Positions 7,880-15,266 of a stretch of 57,874 bases of DNA are shown one piece after another. The DNA comes from Rhodoferax sp. (GTDB lineage Bacteria; Pseudomonadota; Gammaproteobacteria; Burkholderiales; Burkholderiaceae_C): positions 1 through 57,874 of the forward strand of contig NZ_JAQTMS010000034.1 in the NCBI RefSeq assembly GCF_028714215.1, read 5' to 3'. Every line of letters starts with the position of its first letter. Positions within the stretch are counted from its first letter, which is position 1. The translations under genes were made by a program, and so were the position numbers. The notes beneath the pieces are model-generated. The model did not search any database. It worked only from the letters and a program-made list of their open reading frames with translations, and was not told where the DNA came from.

Positions 7880-8992
7880 ATGACACCACCCCGCGGTGCT
7901 TTTGCCGTCTTATGCTCGTTCGCGCTGGCGCTTTCGACCCCCGTTTTTGCGCAAGGCGCTCAGCCCAAGGCGAGCGCGGCAGGCGTCGAAGCGGCGGCTG
8001 AAAAAACCGCTGGCGCACCAGCCGGGCGTGCCTCCGCGCCCCGGTCGCTGGTGCCGCTGCCAGTCAAGCCGGCGCCGGCTTCCAGCCATGCGCCGTTCGA
8101 GGACGGCGACTGCAAGATTTGCCATCAAAACGCCGACCCCAAGGCACCCGGACCGGTGCTTAAAAAGGGACCGGCCCTGTGCCTGGAATGCCATGAGGAA
8201 TTCACCGGTGTCATGAAACGGGCGCACACCCATTCGCCGGCCCGCACCGCCTGTACCAGCTGTCACAACCCGCACAATGCGGCTTTCCCCAAGCTGTTGC
8301 ATCTTGAACCAGGGGCTTTGTGCGTCAGTTGCCATGAGAAGATCGGCAAACTCCACAACAGTGCAAAAGTACCCCACAAAGCGCTAACCACCGGCGCCAA
8401 GTGCGCCAACTGCCATAACCCACACGGCAGCACGGTGGAGAAACTGCTGATCCAGTTGCCGTTCGACCTGTGCGTCAACTGCCACAACGTGGACAGCATG
8501 AAGGACGCCAATGGCAAGAAGCTGCAAAACATCAAGAGCTGGCTGGACAACAACCCCAAGTGGCACGGTCCGGTGGCCTCCAAGGACTGCACCGATTGCC
8601 ACGAACCGCACGGCGGCGATCTGTTCCGTCTGGTCAATCAGAACTATCCGCCGGAGTTCTATGCCCCCTACGACGCCCGCAATTACGCGTTGTGCTTTGG
8701 CTGCCACAAGGAGAAGGCTTTTTCCACCGCGCAGACCAGCACGCTGACAAGTTTTCGCAACGGCGCCACCAACCTGCATTACCTTCACCTGCAGCAGTCC
8801 GGCCGCGGTCGTACCTGCCGTGCCTGCCACGAGGTGCACGCGGCCAAGCAGGACCACCTGATCCGCGACGGCGTGCCTTACGGATCGGGCGGCTGGATGC
8901 TCAAGCTGAACTACAAGAAGACAGCCACCGGTGGCTCCTGCGAAAAAACCTGTCACGCGGAGAAGAGCTACGCCAATAAGACGGCGCCTTAG
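7880..8992 (+). CDS. Decaheme cytochrome c with a terminal CX3CH motif
   Basis: This 370-residue secreted protein has a cleavable signal peptide (ending near STPVFAQG) and an Ala/Pro-rich linker to about residue 75. Nine CxxCH motifs follow, several as doubled-CXXCH units with CHNPHG or CHEPHG. A tenth site near the C-terminus is CEKTCH, a CX3CH. I chose ATG 7880 because AAGGAAG lies just before it; 7856 is an upstream alternative. Ten hemes in a periplasmic protein invite comparison with MtrA/PioA, which insert into an outer-membrane barrel, but length, spacing and linker differ, so homology is not claimed. It lies 45 bases after the pentaheme gene and 2 bases before the redoxin/TPR gene, consistent with one transcript. 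Confidence 0.9.
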   Translation: MTPPRGAFAVLCSFALALSTPVFAQGAQPKASAAGVEAAAEKTAGAPAGRASAPRSLVPLPVKPAPASSHAPFEDGDCKICHQNADPKAPGPVLKKGPALCLECHEEFTGVMKRAHTHSPARTACTSCHNPHNAAFPKLLHLEPGALCVSCHEKIGKLHNSAKVPHKALTTGAKCANCHNPHGSTVEKLLIQLPFDLCVNCHNVDSMKDANGKKLQNIKSWLDNNPKWHGPVASKDCTDCHEPHGGDLFRLVNQNYPPEFYAPYDARNYALCFGCHKEKAFSTAQTSTLTSFRNGATNLHYLHLQQSGRGRTCRACHEVHAAKQDHLIRDGVPYGSGGWMLKLNYKKTATGGSCEKTCHAEKSYANKTAP

Positions 8993-8994
8993 CG

Positions 8995-9807
8995 ATGAAG
9001 ATCACGGCCCTGCTGCTACTGGTTGGGCTGGTGGCCGCTTTTCAACCGGCCCGGGCGGCGCATGCGGCGATCGGGACAGTGGTGGCCAGCACCGAGATGC
9101 CCACCCTGGACGGCGGCAAGGCCCCACTGCTGGGCAACGTGGAGGCCAACGTGCTGGTGTTCTTTCGCCCCGACCAGGAACGCTCCCTGGGGGCGCTGCG
9201 CGAGCTGGCGCGCTGCCAGCAGGAGTTCGCCGGCAAGTCGGTGCGCTGGCTGGCGCTGGTCTCGGGTTCGGCCGCGCCGCCGGCCGTGGCTGCCCTGATG
9301 CGCGACACCGCTTTCGCGGCGCCGGTGCTGCTGGACGACGGCGACACGCTTTACGGCAGCCTGGGCCTGGACCTGCATCCGGTGGTGGTGATCGTCGGGC
9401 GCGATCAAAAACTGGCGGCCTTCGAGCCGTTTCGCGCCCTGGACTACTGTCCGGTCATCGGCGCCCGCATCCGCCACGTGTTGCACGAAATCTCGGATGC
9501 CCAGTTGGGCCTGGTGCTCGATCCACCCAAGGCCACGCAAGGCGGCAGCGCGCAGGTGGCGCGACGCTATCGCGCGTTGGCCGAGGTTCAGTTCAAGAAC
9601 AAGGATTACGACAAGGCGCTCGACAGCGTGCGCAAGAGCCTGGCGAAAGACCCCTTGCTGGCGCCGGCACAGGCGCTGCTGGGCCAGATCCTGTCGGCGC
9701 AGGGCAACTGTGCTGACGCGCTGCCAGCCTTCAATCAGGCGCTGGCGCTCGATGGCGCCAGCCCGGCGGCCAGCGAAGGCCTGGAGCGCTGCAAGTCGGC
9801 ACGCTGA
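8995..9807 (+). CDS. Secreted redoxin-like/TPR protein lacking the CxxC
   Basis: This 270-residue protein has a signal peptide (about residues 1-24). A thioredoxin/AhpC-like fold spans residues 30-165, with the strand VLVFFRPDQERS where TlpA/AhpC proteins carry their active cysteine. The cysteine is absent, so the domain is probably not a dithiol oxidoreductase. Residues 180-265 form about two TPR repeats (ARRYRALAEVQFKNKDYDKALDSV and APAQALLGQILSAQGNCADALPAF). The gene starts 2 bases after the decaheme gene. Thioredoxin folds and TPRs both occur in cytochrome c assembly factors (CcmG, CcmH), so a chaperone or scaffold role in cytochrome maturation or docking is a reasonable inference, but not shown. 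Confidence 0.8.
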   Translation: MKITALLLLVGLVAAFQPARAAHAAIGTVVASTEMPTLDGGKAPLLGNVEANVLVFFRPDQERSLGALRELARCQQEFAGKSVRWLALVSGSAAPPAVAALMRDTAFAAPVLLDDGDTLYGSLGLDLHPVVVIVGRDQKLAAFEPFRALDYCPVIGARIRHVLHEISDAQLGLVLDPPKATQGGSAQVARRYRALAEVQFKNKDYDKALDSVRKSLAKDPLLAPAQALLGQILSAQGNCADALPAFNQALALDGASPAASEGLERCKSAR

Positions 9808-9815
9808 AACGCGCC

Positions 9816-9831
9816 TTCCCGAAATCGGGAA
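9816..9831. promoter_or_regulatory. Candidate enhancer (UAS): TTCCCG-N4-CGGGAA, second copy
   Basis: This has the same perfect arms as at 6906-6921, with spacer AAAT. It begins 9 bases after the redoxin/TPR stop and lies 180 bases upstream of the sigma-54 promoter at 10011-10025, a normal enhancer distance. Its repetition beside separate sigma-54 promoters is the main evidence that it binds a shared activator. Confidence 0.7.
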
Positions 9832-9846
9832 AACAGCTGGCCCTCT

Positions 9847-9862
9847 TTTTCAAAATTTGGAA
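9847..9862. promoter_or_regulatory. Degenerate second UAS copy: TTTTCA-N4-TTGGAA
   Basis: This site resembles the TTCCCG repeat, with the same AAAT spacer and the outer TT/GGAA positions kept. It lies exactly 31 bases after the perfect copy, about three helical turns, so both would face the same side of the DNA. Tandem sites are usual for NtrC-type activators. The match is weak enough that chance is possible. Confidence 0.35.
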
Positions 9863-10010
9863 AAAAAGCGCTGCTGCTTGTCGGCTGACGCGCCGACATC
9901 CGAAGCAGTCCCGGCGATGGCATCGGCCATTTTTTGCAAGCCCTTGATTTGTAAAGAGTTTGTTAAGCAACTCCGAGAACGAAGGGCGGCTGTTGCAGAG
10001 GGCTGGCCAC

Positions 10011-10025
10011 TGGCATGCCTTATGC
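10011..10025 (+). promoter_or_regulatory. Sigma-54 -24/-12 promoter upstream of tetraheme gene
   Basis: The sequence TGGCATGCCTTATGC starts with the same eight bases, TGGCATGC, as the promoter at 7026-7040 and has the GG and GC at the required spacing. Transcription would start near 10037, leaving a 55-base leader before the tetraheme start codon. Confidence 0.75.
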
Positions 10026-10091
10026 GTTGGAAGTCACGGTTACCTCGTACATCTCTGCAACCCTCTTTGATCAAAGGAAAAGGAAGACACA

Positions 10092-10775
10092 ATGAAATCC
10101 AAATTTAGAAGCCTGAAATGGGCTGGGCTGGCAGCGGCATCGCTGCTGTTGGCGCTCGGCGCGACCTCGGCGCAGGCCACCATCGGGTCGATCGTCGCTT
10201 CCAAGCACGACTTCTCCGCCAGCGGGCCTAGCGCAACCTACAAAGGCACCACCACGCAGGTTTGCATCTATTGCCATGCGCCGCACAATACGTCCTCCAC
10301 CACGCTGTTGTGGAACCGCGCCGCCAATGCGGCAAGCTATACGCTGTACACCAACTCCACCATGAACGCCACGACGGGTCAGCCGGGTGCCGTCTCCAAA
10401 CTCTGTCTGTCCTGCCACGATGGCACCATCGCGATCGACAGTTTTGGTGGCGCCACCGGAACCAAAATGGTCACGGGATCTCCTCTGCTCGGCACCGACC
10501 TCAGCAACGACCACCCGATCGGCTTTGTCTATAACGCGGCACTGGTATCGCTGGACCCCGGTTTGCGTGCCGTCAGCACCGCGGCAACCATTGGTACCGG
10601 CAATGTGGGCACCATCGAGAGCAAGATGCTGGTCGGAACCGCCGGTTCCGCCACCATGGAATGTTCTTCCTGCCACGACGTGCATAACAGCGTCTCGGGT
10701 ACCGCGGTGGAAGCCAAGCTGCTGAAAGTTTCCACGGTGAACAGTGCGCTTTGCACGACCTGCCACGCCAAGTAG
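10092..10775 (+). CDS. Tetraheme cytochrome c
   Basis: This 227-residue protein has a standard signal peptide (cleavage near SAQA, residue 30) and four CxxCH motifs: CIYCH, CLSCH, CSSCH and CTTCH. The mature start IGSIVASKHDFSASG, the CHAPHN doubling and the block GTDLSNDHPIGFVYN match the pentaheme protein and the N-terminal third of the 12-heme protein. The start is well supported by GGAAG upstream. It has its own sigma-54 promoter and UAS, so it may be expressed strongly as a soluble electron shuttle in the periplasm or at the cell surface. Context links it to the barrel and propeller genes that follow. Confidence 0.92.
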   Translation: MKSKFRSLKWAGLAAASLLLALGATSAQATIGSIVASKHDFSASGPSATYKGTTTQVCIYCHAPHNTSSTTLLWNRAANAASYTLYTNSTMNATTGQPGAVSKLCLSCHDGTIAIDSFGGATGTKMVTGSPLLGTDLSNDHPIGFVYNAALVSLDPGLRAVSTAATIGTGNVGTIESKMLVGTAGSATMECSSCHDVHNSVSGTAVEAKLLKVSTVNSALCTTCHAK

Positions 10776-10951
10776 GCCGCAGCTTAAGCAACTGCACCCG
10801 AATCGAATGGCTCAAGGGGAAAGCGTGCCCCAGAGCCTTCGATCGACCCGGTGGAAATGGTCATAACACTGTCACTTTACGCACACACACTCAAGTCTGG
10901 AAACCTTCGGTCAGCTCTGTGGCAAGCCGCTCCGTTTCCCGACATTCGATC

Positions 10952-12106
10952 ATGCCTAAACCATCAACCCCCCTGTTCATGTCGACCCGAATGCGGTATG
11001 TCGGCGCGCTGCTCGGTGCGCTGGCCCTGCTGACGGGCTGTGCCGCGCCGCCGGCCAAGGCACCGGTGCAAAAGGAAGCCCAGTTCTATCCGCGCGCGCC
11101 GGATGCGCCGCGCATCCAGCATCTGGCCACTTTTGCCAACGCACGCGATCTGGAGACGGTCAAGGAAAGCGGCGGCCTGAAGGATTTCCTGCTGGGCGAG
11201 GAAAAGGTCGAGGATGCCCTGGTGCGCCCCTATGGGGTGACGATGTCCGACAGCAAGATCATTGTTGCCGACAGCCGTGGCCCCGGTTTGGCGGTGTTCG
11301 ACCTCAAGACCCGTAAATTTTCGCTCGTGTCCGGCTCGGGTGGCGGACGCATGCAGCGGCCCATCAACGTGGCCATCGACGCCGACGGCACCCGGTACGT
11401 GACGGACACCGCGCGCAATCAGGTGCTGGTCTACGACAAGGGTGACAGTTTCCTGGCGGCCTATGGCGGCAAGGACGAGATCAAGCCGGTCGATGTGGCG
11501 ATTGCCGGCGAGCGGCTGTATGTGGTGGACATCGAGCACCATGAGGTGCAGGTGCTGGACAAGCGCTCGGGAAAACTGCAGTTCAAATTCGGCCGCTCCG
11601 AGGTCGACAAGGAAAAATCGCTGCATCAACCGACCAATCTGGCGATCGGCCGCGATGGCGACATCTACATCGTCGAAACCGGCAACTTCCGGGTGGCGCG
11701 TTTCACCCCGGAAGGTAAATTCGTGCGCCATTACGGCGAAGCGGGGCAGGCCCCCGGGCAGTTTGCACGGCCCAAGGGCATCGCGATGGACCGCTCCGGT
11801 CGCATGTACGTCAGCGACGCGGCCTTCCAGAACGTGCAGATCTTCGACGATCAGGGACGCATACTGATGGCGTTCGGGCAGCCGGGGGACAATTTGCCCG
11901 GACTCAACCTGCCGGCCGGTGTTGCCATCGATTACGACAACGTGGCGCTGTTTCGCAGCCTGGCAGACCCCAAATTCAACATCGAGCACCTGATTCTGGT
12001 GGTCAGTCAGTTCGGACCCAATCAGGTCGATGTCTTCGGTTTCGGGAAAATGAGTGGTGTCAACTATCCAGCGGACGAAAAGCTCGAAGCGAAACCGGCC
12101 CCTTGA
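10952..12106 (+). CDS. NHL-repeat beta-propeller lipoprotein
   Basis: This protein of about 384 residues has a lipoprotein signal (lipobox LLTGC, Cys near residue 30), so it is anchored to a membrane, probably the outer one. The mature part is a run of NHL/six-bladed propeller repeats, for example MQRPINVAIDADGTRYVTDT, LHQPTNLAIGRDGDIYIVET and FARPKGIAMDRSGRMYVSDA. Such propellers bind proteins or ligands and are not usually enzymes. I chose ATG 10952; 10979 and 10991 are in-frame alternatives, and none has a clear ribosome-binding site. It is 53 bases upstream of the beta-barrel gene and has a sister at 14232-15266 on the other side, so it may cap or dock cytochromes on the barrel. Confidence 0.88.
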   Translation: MPKPSTPLFMSTRMRYVGALLGALALLTGCAAPPAKAPVQKEAQFYPRAPDAPRIQHLATFANARDLETVKESGGLKDFLLGEEKVEDALVRPYGVTMSDSKIIVADSRGPGLAVFDLKTRKFSLVSGSGGGRMQRPINVAIDADGTRYVTDTARNQVLVYDKGDSFLAAYGGKDEIKPVDVAIAGERLYVVDIEHHEVQVLDKRSGKLQFKFGRSEVDKEKSLHQPTNLAIGRDGDIYIVETGNFRVARFTPEGKFVRHYGEAGQAPGQFARPKGIAMDRSGRMYVSDAAFQNVQIFDDQGRILMAFGQPGDNLPGLNLPAGVAIDYDNVALFRSLADPKFNIEHLILVVSQFGPNQVDVFGFGKMSGVNYPADEKLEAKPAP

Positions 12107-12159
12107 CGGCGCGCACCACCTGAGTTGCCAAAGAGCTGCGCAAAACGGGGGTCGCCGAC

Positions 12160-14229
12160 GTGAATCAATCCATGTCCACCAGGGCCGCCCGCCGCGCCGC
12201 GCGCCTGGCCCTGGGCATTGCCTTGTTGCCAGTGGCCAGCGCTTGCTGGGCTCAGGCGAATGCGTCGTTGCGGCTCAAGGCCGCGTCGGAAATCGCGCCG
12301 TTTCGACTCACGGCGGTGGAGGGTTATGTGCAGGCACGCTATCTGAGCGACGACAGCGGCAGCACCGGACCGACCGGGGGTGCCCTGTTGCACGCCAGGC
12401 AGTCGACCTTGAGTGAGGAGGTTTACCTCATGACGCACAGCTACATCTATCACCCCAGTTTGCTGTCGCTCGATCTGGGCGGCGGCCCGGTGCTCGACAA
12501 GAGCAGTGACGGCAGTGACGGCGCCGGCACCAACGCCAGGCGGCAAATGTTCAACCTGAACGGACGCGCGACCTTCTTGCGCGACAAACCCTACACCGGC
12601 GCACTGTTCTACGACCGCGGCAGCCAGACCCAGAGCGTCGGTCCGGCCCAACAGATGCTGACCGAAAACACCCGCTACGGCGCCACTTTTTCGCTGCTCG
12701 AGGCGGTGACGCCGGTACCGATGCAACTGGACCTGACGCGCTCCAGAAGTCAGGGAACCGGGGCTGGGCAGGTGGTCGATGACCGGATCGACCAGTTGCG
12801 ACTCAAGCTGGACACCACCCTGAGGAAGCTGGGCGAGACAACGTTTCAGTTGGTCAGCACGCGCCAGGATTCCGCCAGCGGCAGCGCCGGTTTGCCGATT
12901 CAGGTCAGCAGTCTGGCCAGCGACCGGGCGAACCTGGACACCCGCCTGCGGTTTGGCGCCAGCAGCGAATACGATCTCAGCAATGCGGTGACGCTCAACC
13001 GGAGCAGCTACACGGTGGGCCAGGGCGCGCTGTCGAATCTGAAGGACTTCAGTTTCGGGCTCGACCTGCGCGGTCGACAGTCCGACGCGCTACAGACTTA
13101 TGGGCGCTACAACCTCAGCGCCAGCCGGCAGGACGATCAGTCGATGACCCAGAATTCGCTCAGCGCCGGGCTCAGTTATCAATTCAAACCCGAGCTGTCG
13201 GGCACACTCGCGGCGCGCGGTGAGAGCAACAGAGCCAGCCAGCTCAGCTCGACCTTGTATGCGGTCGACGGTTCCGTCCAATACCGCCAGATGCTGCCCT
13301 TGGGCCAGGCGACGGCCGGCTACAGCGTCGCTTACAGTCGACGCGACCAGCAAGCGACGGCGCTGGAAAGCCGGATGGTCGGCGAGCATGCAACCCTGGG
13401 CGGAACCGGCTTCGCCGCGCTGGGCAAGCCGCAGATCGTCGCCGGCTCGGTGGTGGTCAGCAATCTGACGCGGACCCAGGTATTTGTCGAAGGCAGCGAC
13501 TATGTGCTGTCCCAGGTCGGTCTTGAGCTGCGCCTGCAGCGGCTGATCAGCGGCAACATCCTCGATGGGCAGGAGGTTTTGATCGACTATGCCTACCTGA
13601 GTGGCGGCAGCTATGCGGCGAGCCAGTTTGACAATACCTTGAACTTGAGCTGGTCGTTCAAGAACTACCTCAATCTGTTCGCGCGTTACCTGACTTCGAC
13701 CCCGCGCCTGGAATCCGGCGCGCCGAGCTCGCCACTCAACGCGGTCAGCAGCACGTTCTACGGCGCGCGCACCGATTTTCCGGTATCGCTGGGATGGCAG
13801 GAGTTCGAGCTGGGCGGCAGTGCCGAGCGCGAAATCCGCCACGAAACCATCGCGCCCTACCGGCGCGCCAGCATGGAAGCCTATGCCCAGACCGATCTGC
13901 CCCTGCTCAGAAGCGGCGGCATGCGCGTTGGTTCGCGCAGAATGCAAGTCGACTACGACGGCAGCCCCCTGCAAGGCGTGAACTTGAGCGCCGTCGACCT
14001 GCGTCTATGGGCGCGCGTCGGCCAAGGCATCAACCTGTCCGTCGAAGCGACCCGCCACCGCGACACCGGCACGCCGGAACTGCGGGAAGGCTCGGTGGCA
14101 TCGCTCAAGGCGCAATGGCGCCAGCGCAAACTGCTCTGGAGCGTGGACCTGAGCCGTGTGCGCGACGCGCAGGGCGTGGCCGAAAGAACGCGCAGCTATG
14201 GCCAGATGTTGTTGAGGAGGGATCTCTGA
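12160..14229 (+). CDS. Outer-membrane beta-barrel, candidate porin of a porin-cytochrome conduit
   Basis: This 689-residue exported protein has a signal peptide (cleavage near CWAQA). Almost its whole length consists of alternating hydrophobic/polar strands with aromatic girdles (VEGYVQARYLSDDS, FSFGLDLRGRQSD, YNLSASRQDD, LNLSWSFKNYLNLFARYL), the pattern of a large transmembrane beta-barrel with perhaps 24 or more strands. The mature protein has no cysteine, so it lacks the N-terminal CxxC typical of Shewanella MtrB. The frame opens with GTG 12160; ATG 12172 (MSTRAARRAARL) is an equally good start. Its neighbours are propeller lipoproteins and multiheme cytochromes, which suggests it holds a cytochrome wire across the outer membrane. 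This role is inferred. Confidence 0.8.
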   Translation: MNQSMSTRAARRAARLALGIALLPVASACWAQANASLRLKAASEIAPFRLTAVEGYVQARYLSDDSGSTGPTGGALLHARQSTLSEEVYLMTHSYIYHPSLLSLDLGGGPVLDKSSDGSDGAGTNARRQMFNLNGRATFLRDKPYTGALFYDRGSQTQSVGPAQQMLTENTRYGATFSLLEAVTPVPMQLDLTRSRSQGTGAGQVVDDRIDQLRLKLDTTLRKLGETTFQLVSTRQDSASGSAGLPIQVSSLASDRANLDTRLRFGASSEYDLSNAVTLNRSSYTVGQGALSNLKDFSFGLDLRGRQSDALQTYGRYNLSASRQDDQSMTQNSLSAGLSYQFKPELSGTLAARGESNRASQLSSTLYAVDGSVQYRQMLPLGQATAGYSVAYSRRDQQATALESRMVGEHATLGGTGFAALGKPQIVAGSVVVSNLTRTQVFVEGSDYVLSQVGLELRLQRLISGNILDGQEVLIDYAYLSGGSYAASQFDNTLNLSWSFKNYLNLFARYLTSTPRLESGAPSSPLNAVSSTFYGARTDFPVSLGWQEFELGGSAEREIRHETIAPYRRASMEAYAQTDLPLLRSGGMRVGSRRMQVDYDGSPLQGVNLSAVDLRLWARVGQGINLSVEATRHRDTGTPELREGSVASLKAQWRQRKLLWSVDLSRVRDAQGVAERTRSYGQMLLRRDL

Positions 14230-14231
14230 CC

Positions 14232-15266
14232 ATGACACACGCCGCTTACCGCCGCGCCATCGCCGTGGGGCTGCTGCTGGCGCTGGGCGTCTTGAGCGCT
14301 TGCGCACCCGTGCCGCTCAAGCCGGAGGAGCAGGCCGCGCTGGTGTGGCCGGACCTCCCCAATCCGCCCCGCATCAGCTTCGTCAGGCAATTCTCCAGGC
14401 CGGACGATTTGGGCATCGACAAGGGATTTTTCGCACGCCTGGGCGAACTGGTTTTTGGTGCCCGTGACGTGCGCCTGATTCGCCCGATGGCGGTGCTGGC
14501 CAGCAACGGGGTGGTGTATGTGGCCGATCCGGGCGCCAATGGGGTGCACCGTTTCGAGCCGAAGGCGGGGCGCCATGAACTGCTTGTCGGCGACGGCGGT
14601 CTGGCTCTGCCGTCGCCGGTGGGCCTGGCCTTGGGCAACGCCGGCGAAGTGTATGTGACCGATTCCGAGCGCGCCCAAGTGCTGGTGATCCGGCCCGGGG
14701 CGACATCCGCGACAGCGCTGGCCCTGCCGGCCATGCTGCAACCGACCGGCATCGCGTTTGACAAGAGCACCGGTAATCTCTATGTGGCCGACACCGGCGC
14801 GCATCGCGTCAATGTGTTCAAGCCGGACGGCACGCTGGCATTTGCCTTCGGCCGGCGTGGCGACGCGGTCGGTGAGTTCAACTACCCGACCCTGATATGG
14901 CTGGATCCGGCGGGACGCCTGTACGTCACCGACTCGCTCAATTTCCGCATTCAGATGTTCGATCGCGCCGGCAAATACCTGAGCGACTTCGGGCAAGTGG
15001 GGGATGGTCTGGGCGACAACATACGCCCCAAGAGCGTCGCTGCCGACAGCCATGGCCACATCTACGTGGTCGACGCGCTGCACAGCGCGCTGCAGATTTT
15101 CGATGTCGCCGGCCGCTACCTGCTCTCGGTCGGCAGCATCGGCGGCGATCGCGGCGAGTTCTGGTTGCCAGCGGGGATTTTCATTGATGAGAATGACATG
15201 ATTTACGTTGCCGATTCCTACAACCAGCGGGTCCAGATATTTCGCTATATCGGAGGGCCAACATGA
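14232..15266 (+). CDS. NHL-repeat beta-propeller lipoprotein, second copy
   Basis: This 344-residue protein has a lipobox (LSAC, Cys 24) and repeated NHL blades (IAFDKSTGNLYVADTGAHRV, NYPTLIWLDPAGRLYVTDS, FWLPAGIFIDENDMIYVADS). The early mature region (LPNPPRISFVRQFSRPDDLG) resembles the matching part of the first NHL lipoprotein (DAPRIQHLATFANARDLE), so the two are paralogues. I chose ATG 14232, two bases after the barrel stop; the longer open frame lies inside the barrel gene. Its stop overlaps the start of the 12-heme gene (ATGA), implying coupled translation and a shared complex. Confidence 0.9.
   Translation: MTHAAYRRAIAVGLLLALGVLSACAPVPLKPEEQAALVWPDLPNPPRISFVRQFSRPDDLGIDKGFFARLGELVFGARDVRLIRPMAVLASNGVVYVADPGANGVHRFEPKAGRHELLVGDGGLALPSPVGLALGNAGEVYVTDSERAQVLVIRPGATSATALALPAMLQPTGIAFDKSTGNLYVADTGAHRVNVFKPDGTLAFAFGRRGDAVGEFNYPTLIWLDPAGRLYVTDSLNFRIQMFDRAGKYLSDFGQVGDGLGDNIRPKSVAADSHGHIYVVDALHSALQIFDVAGRYLLSVGSIGGDRGEFWLPAGIFIDENDMIYVADSYNQRVQIFRYIGGPT

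Noticed and set aside
10919..10935. TGGCAAG block upstream of the first NHL lipoprotein as another sigma-54 promoter
   Set aside because: The -12 part reads CCG in place of TGC at the required spacing, so the key GC is missing. No shared enhancer is nearby either.
12160..14229. Calling the barrel MtrB/PioB
   Set aside because: No N-terminal CxxC, no cysteine in the mature protein, and no recognisable MtrB sequence blocks; only the barrel-like pattern and the context agree.
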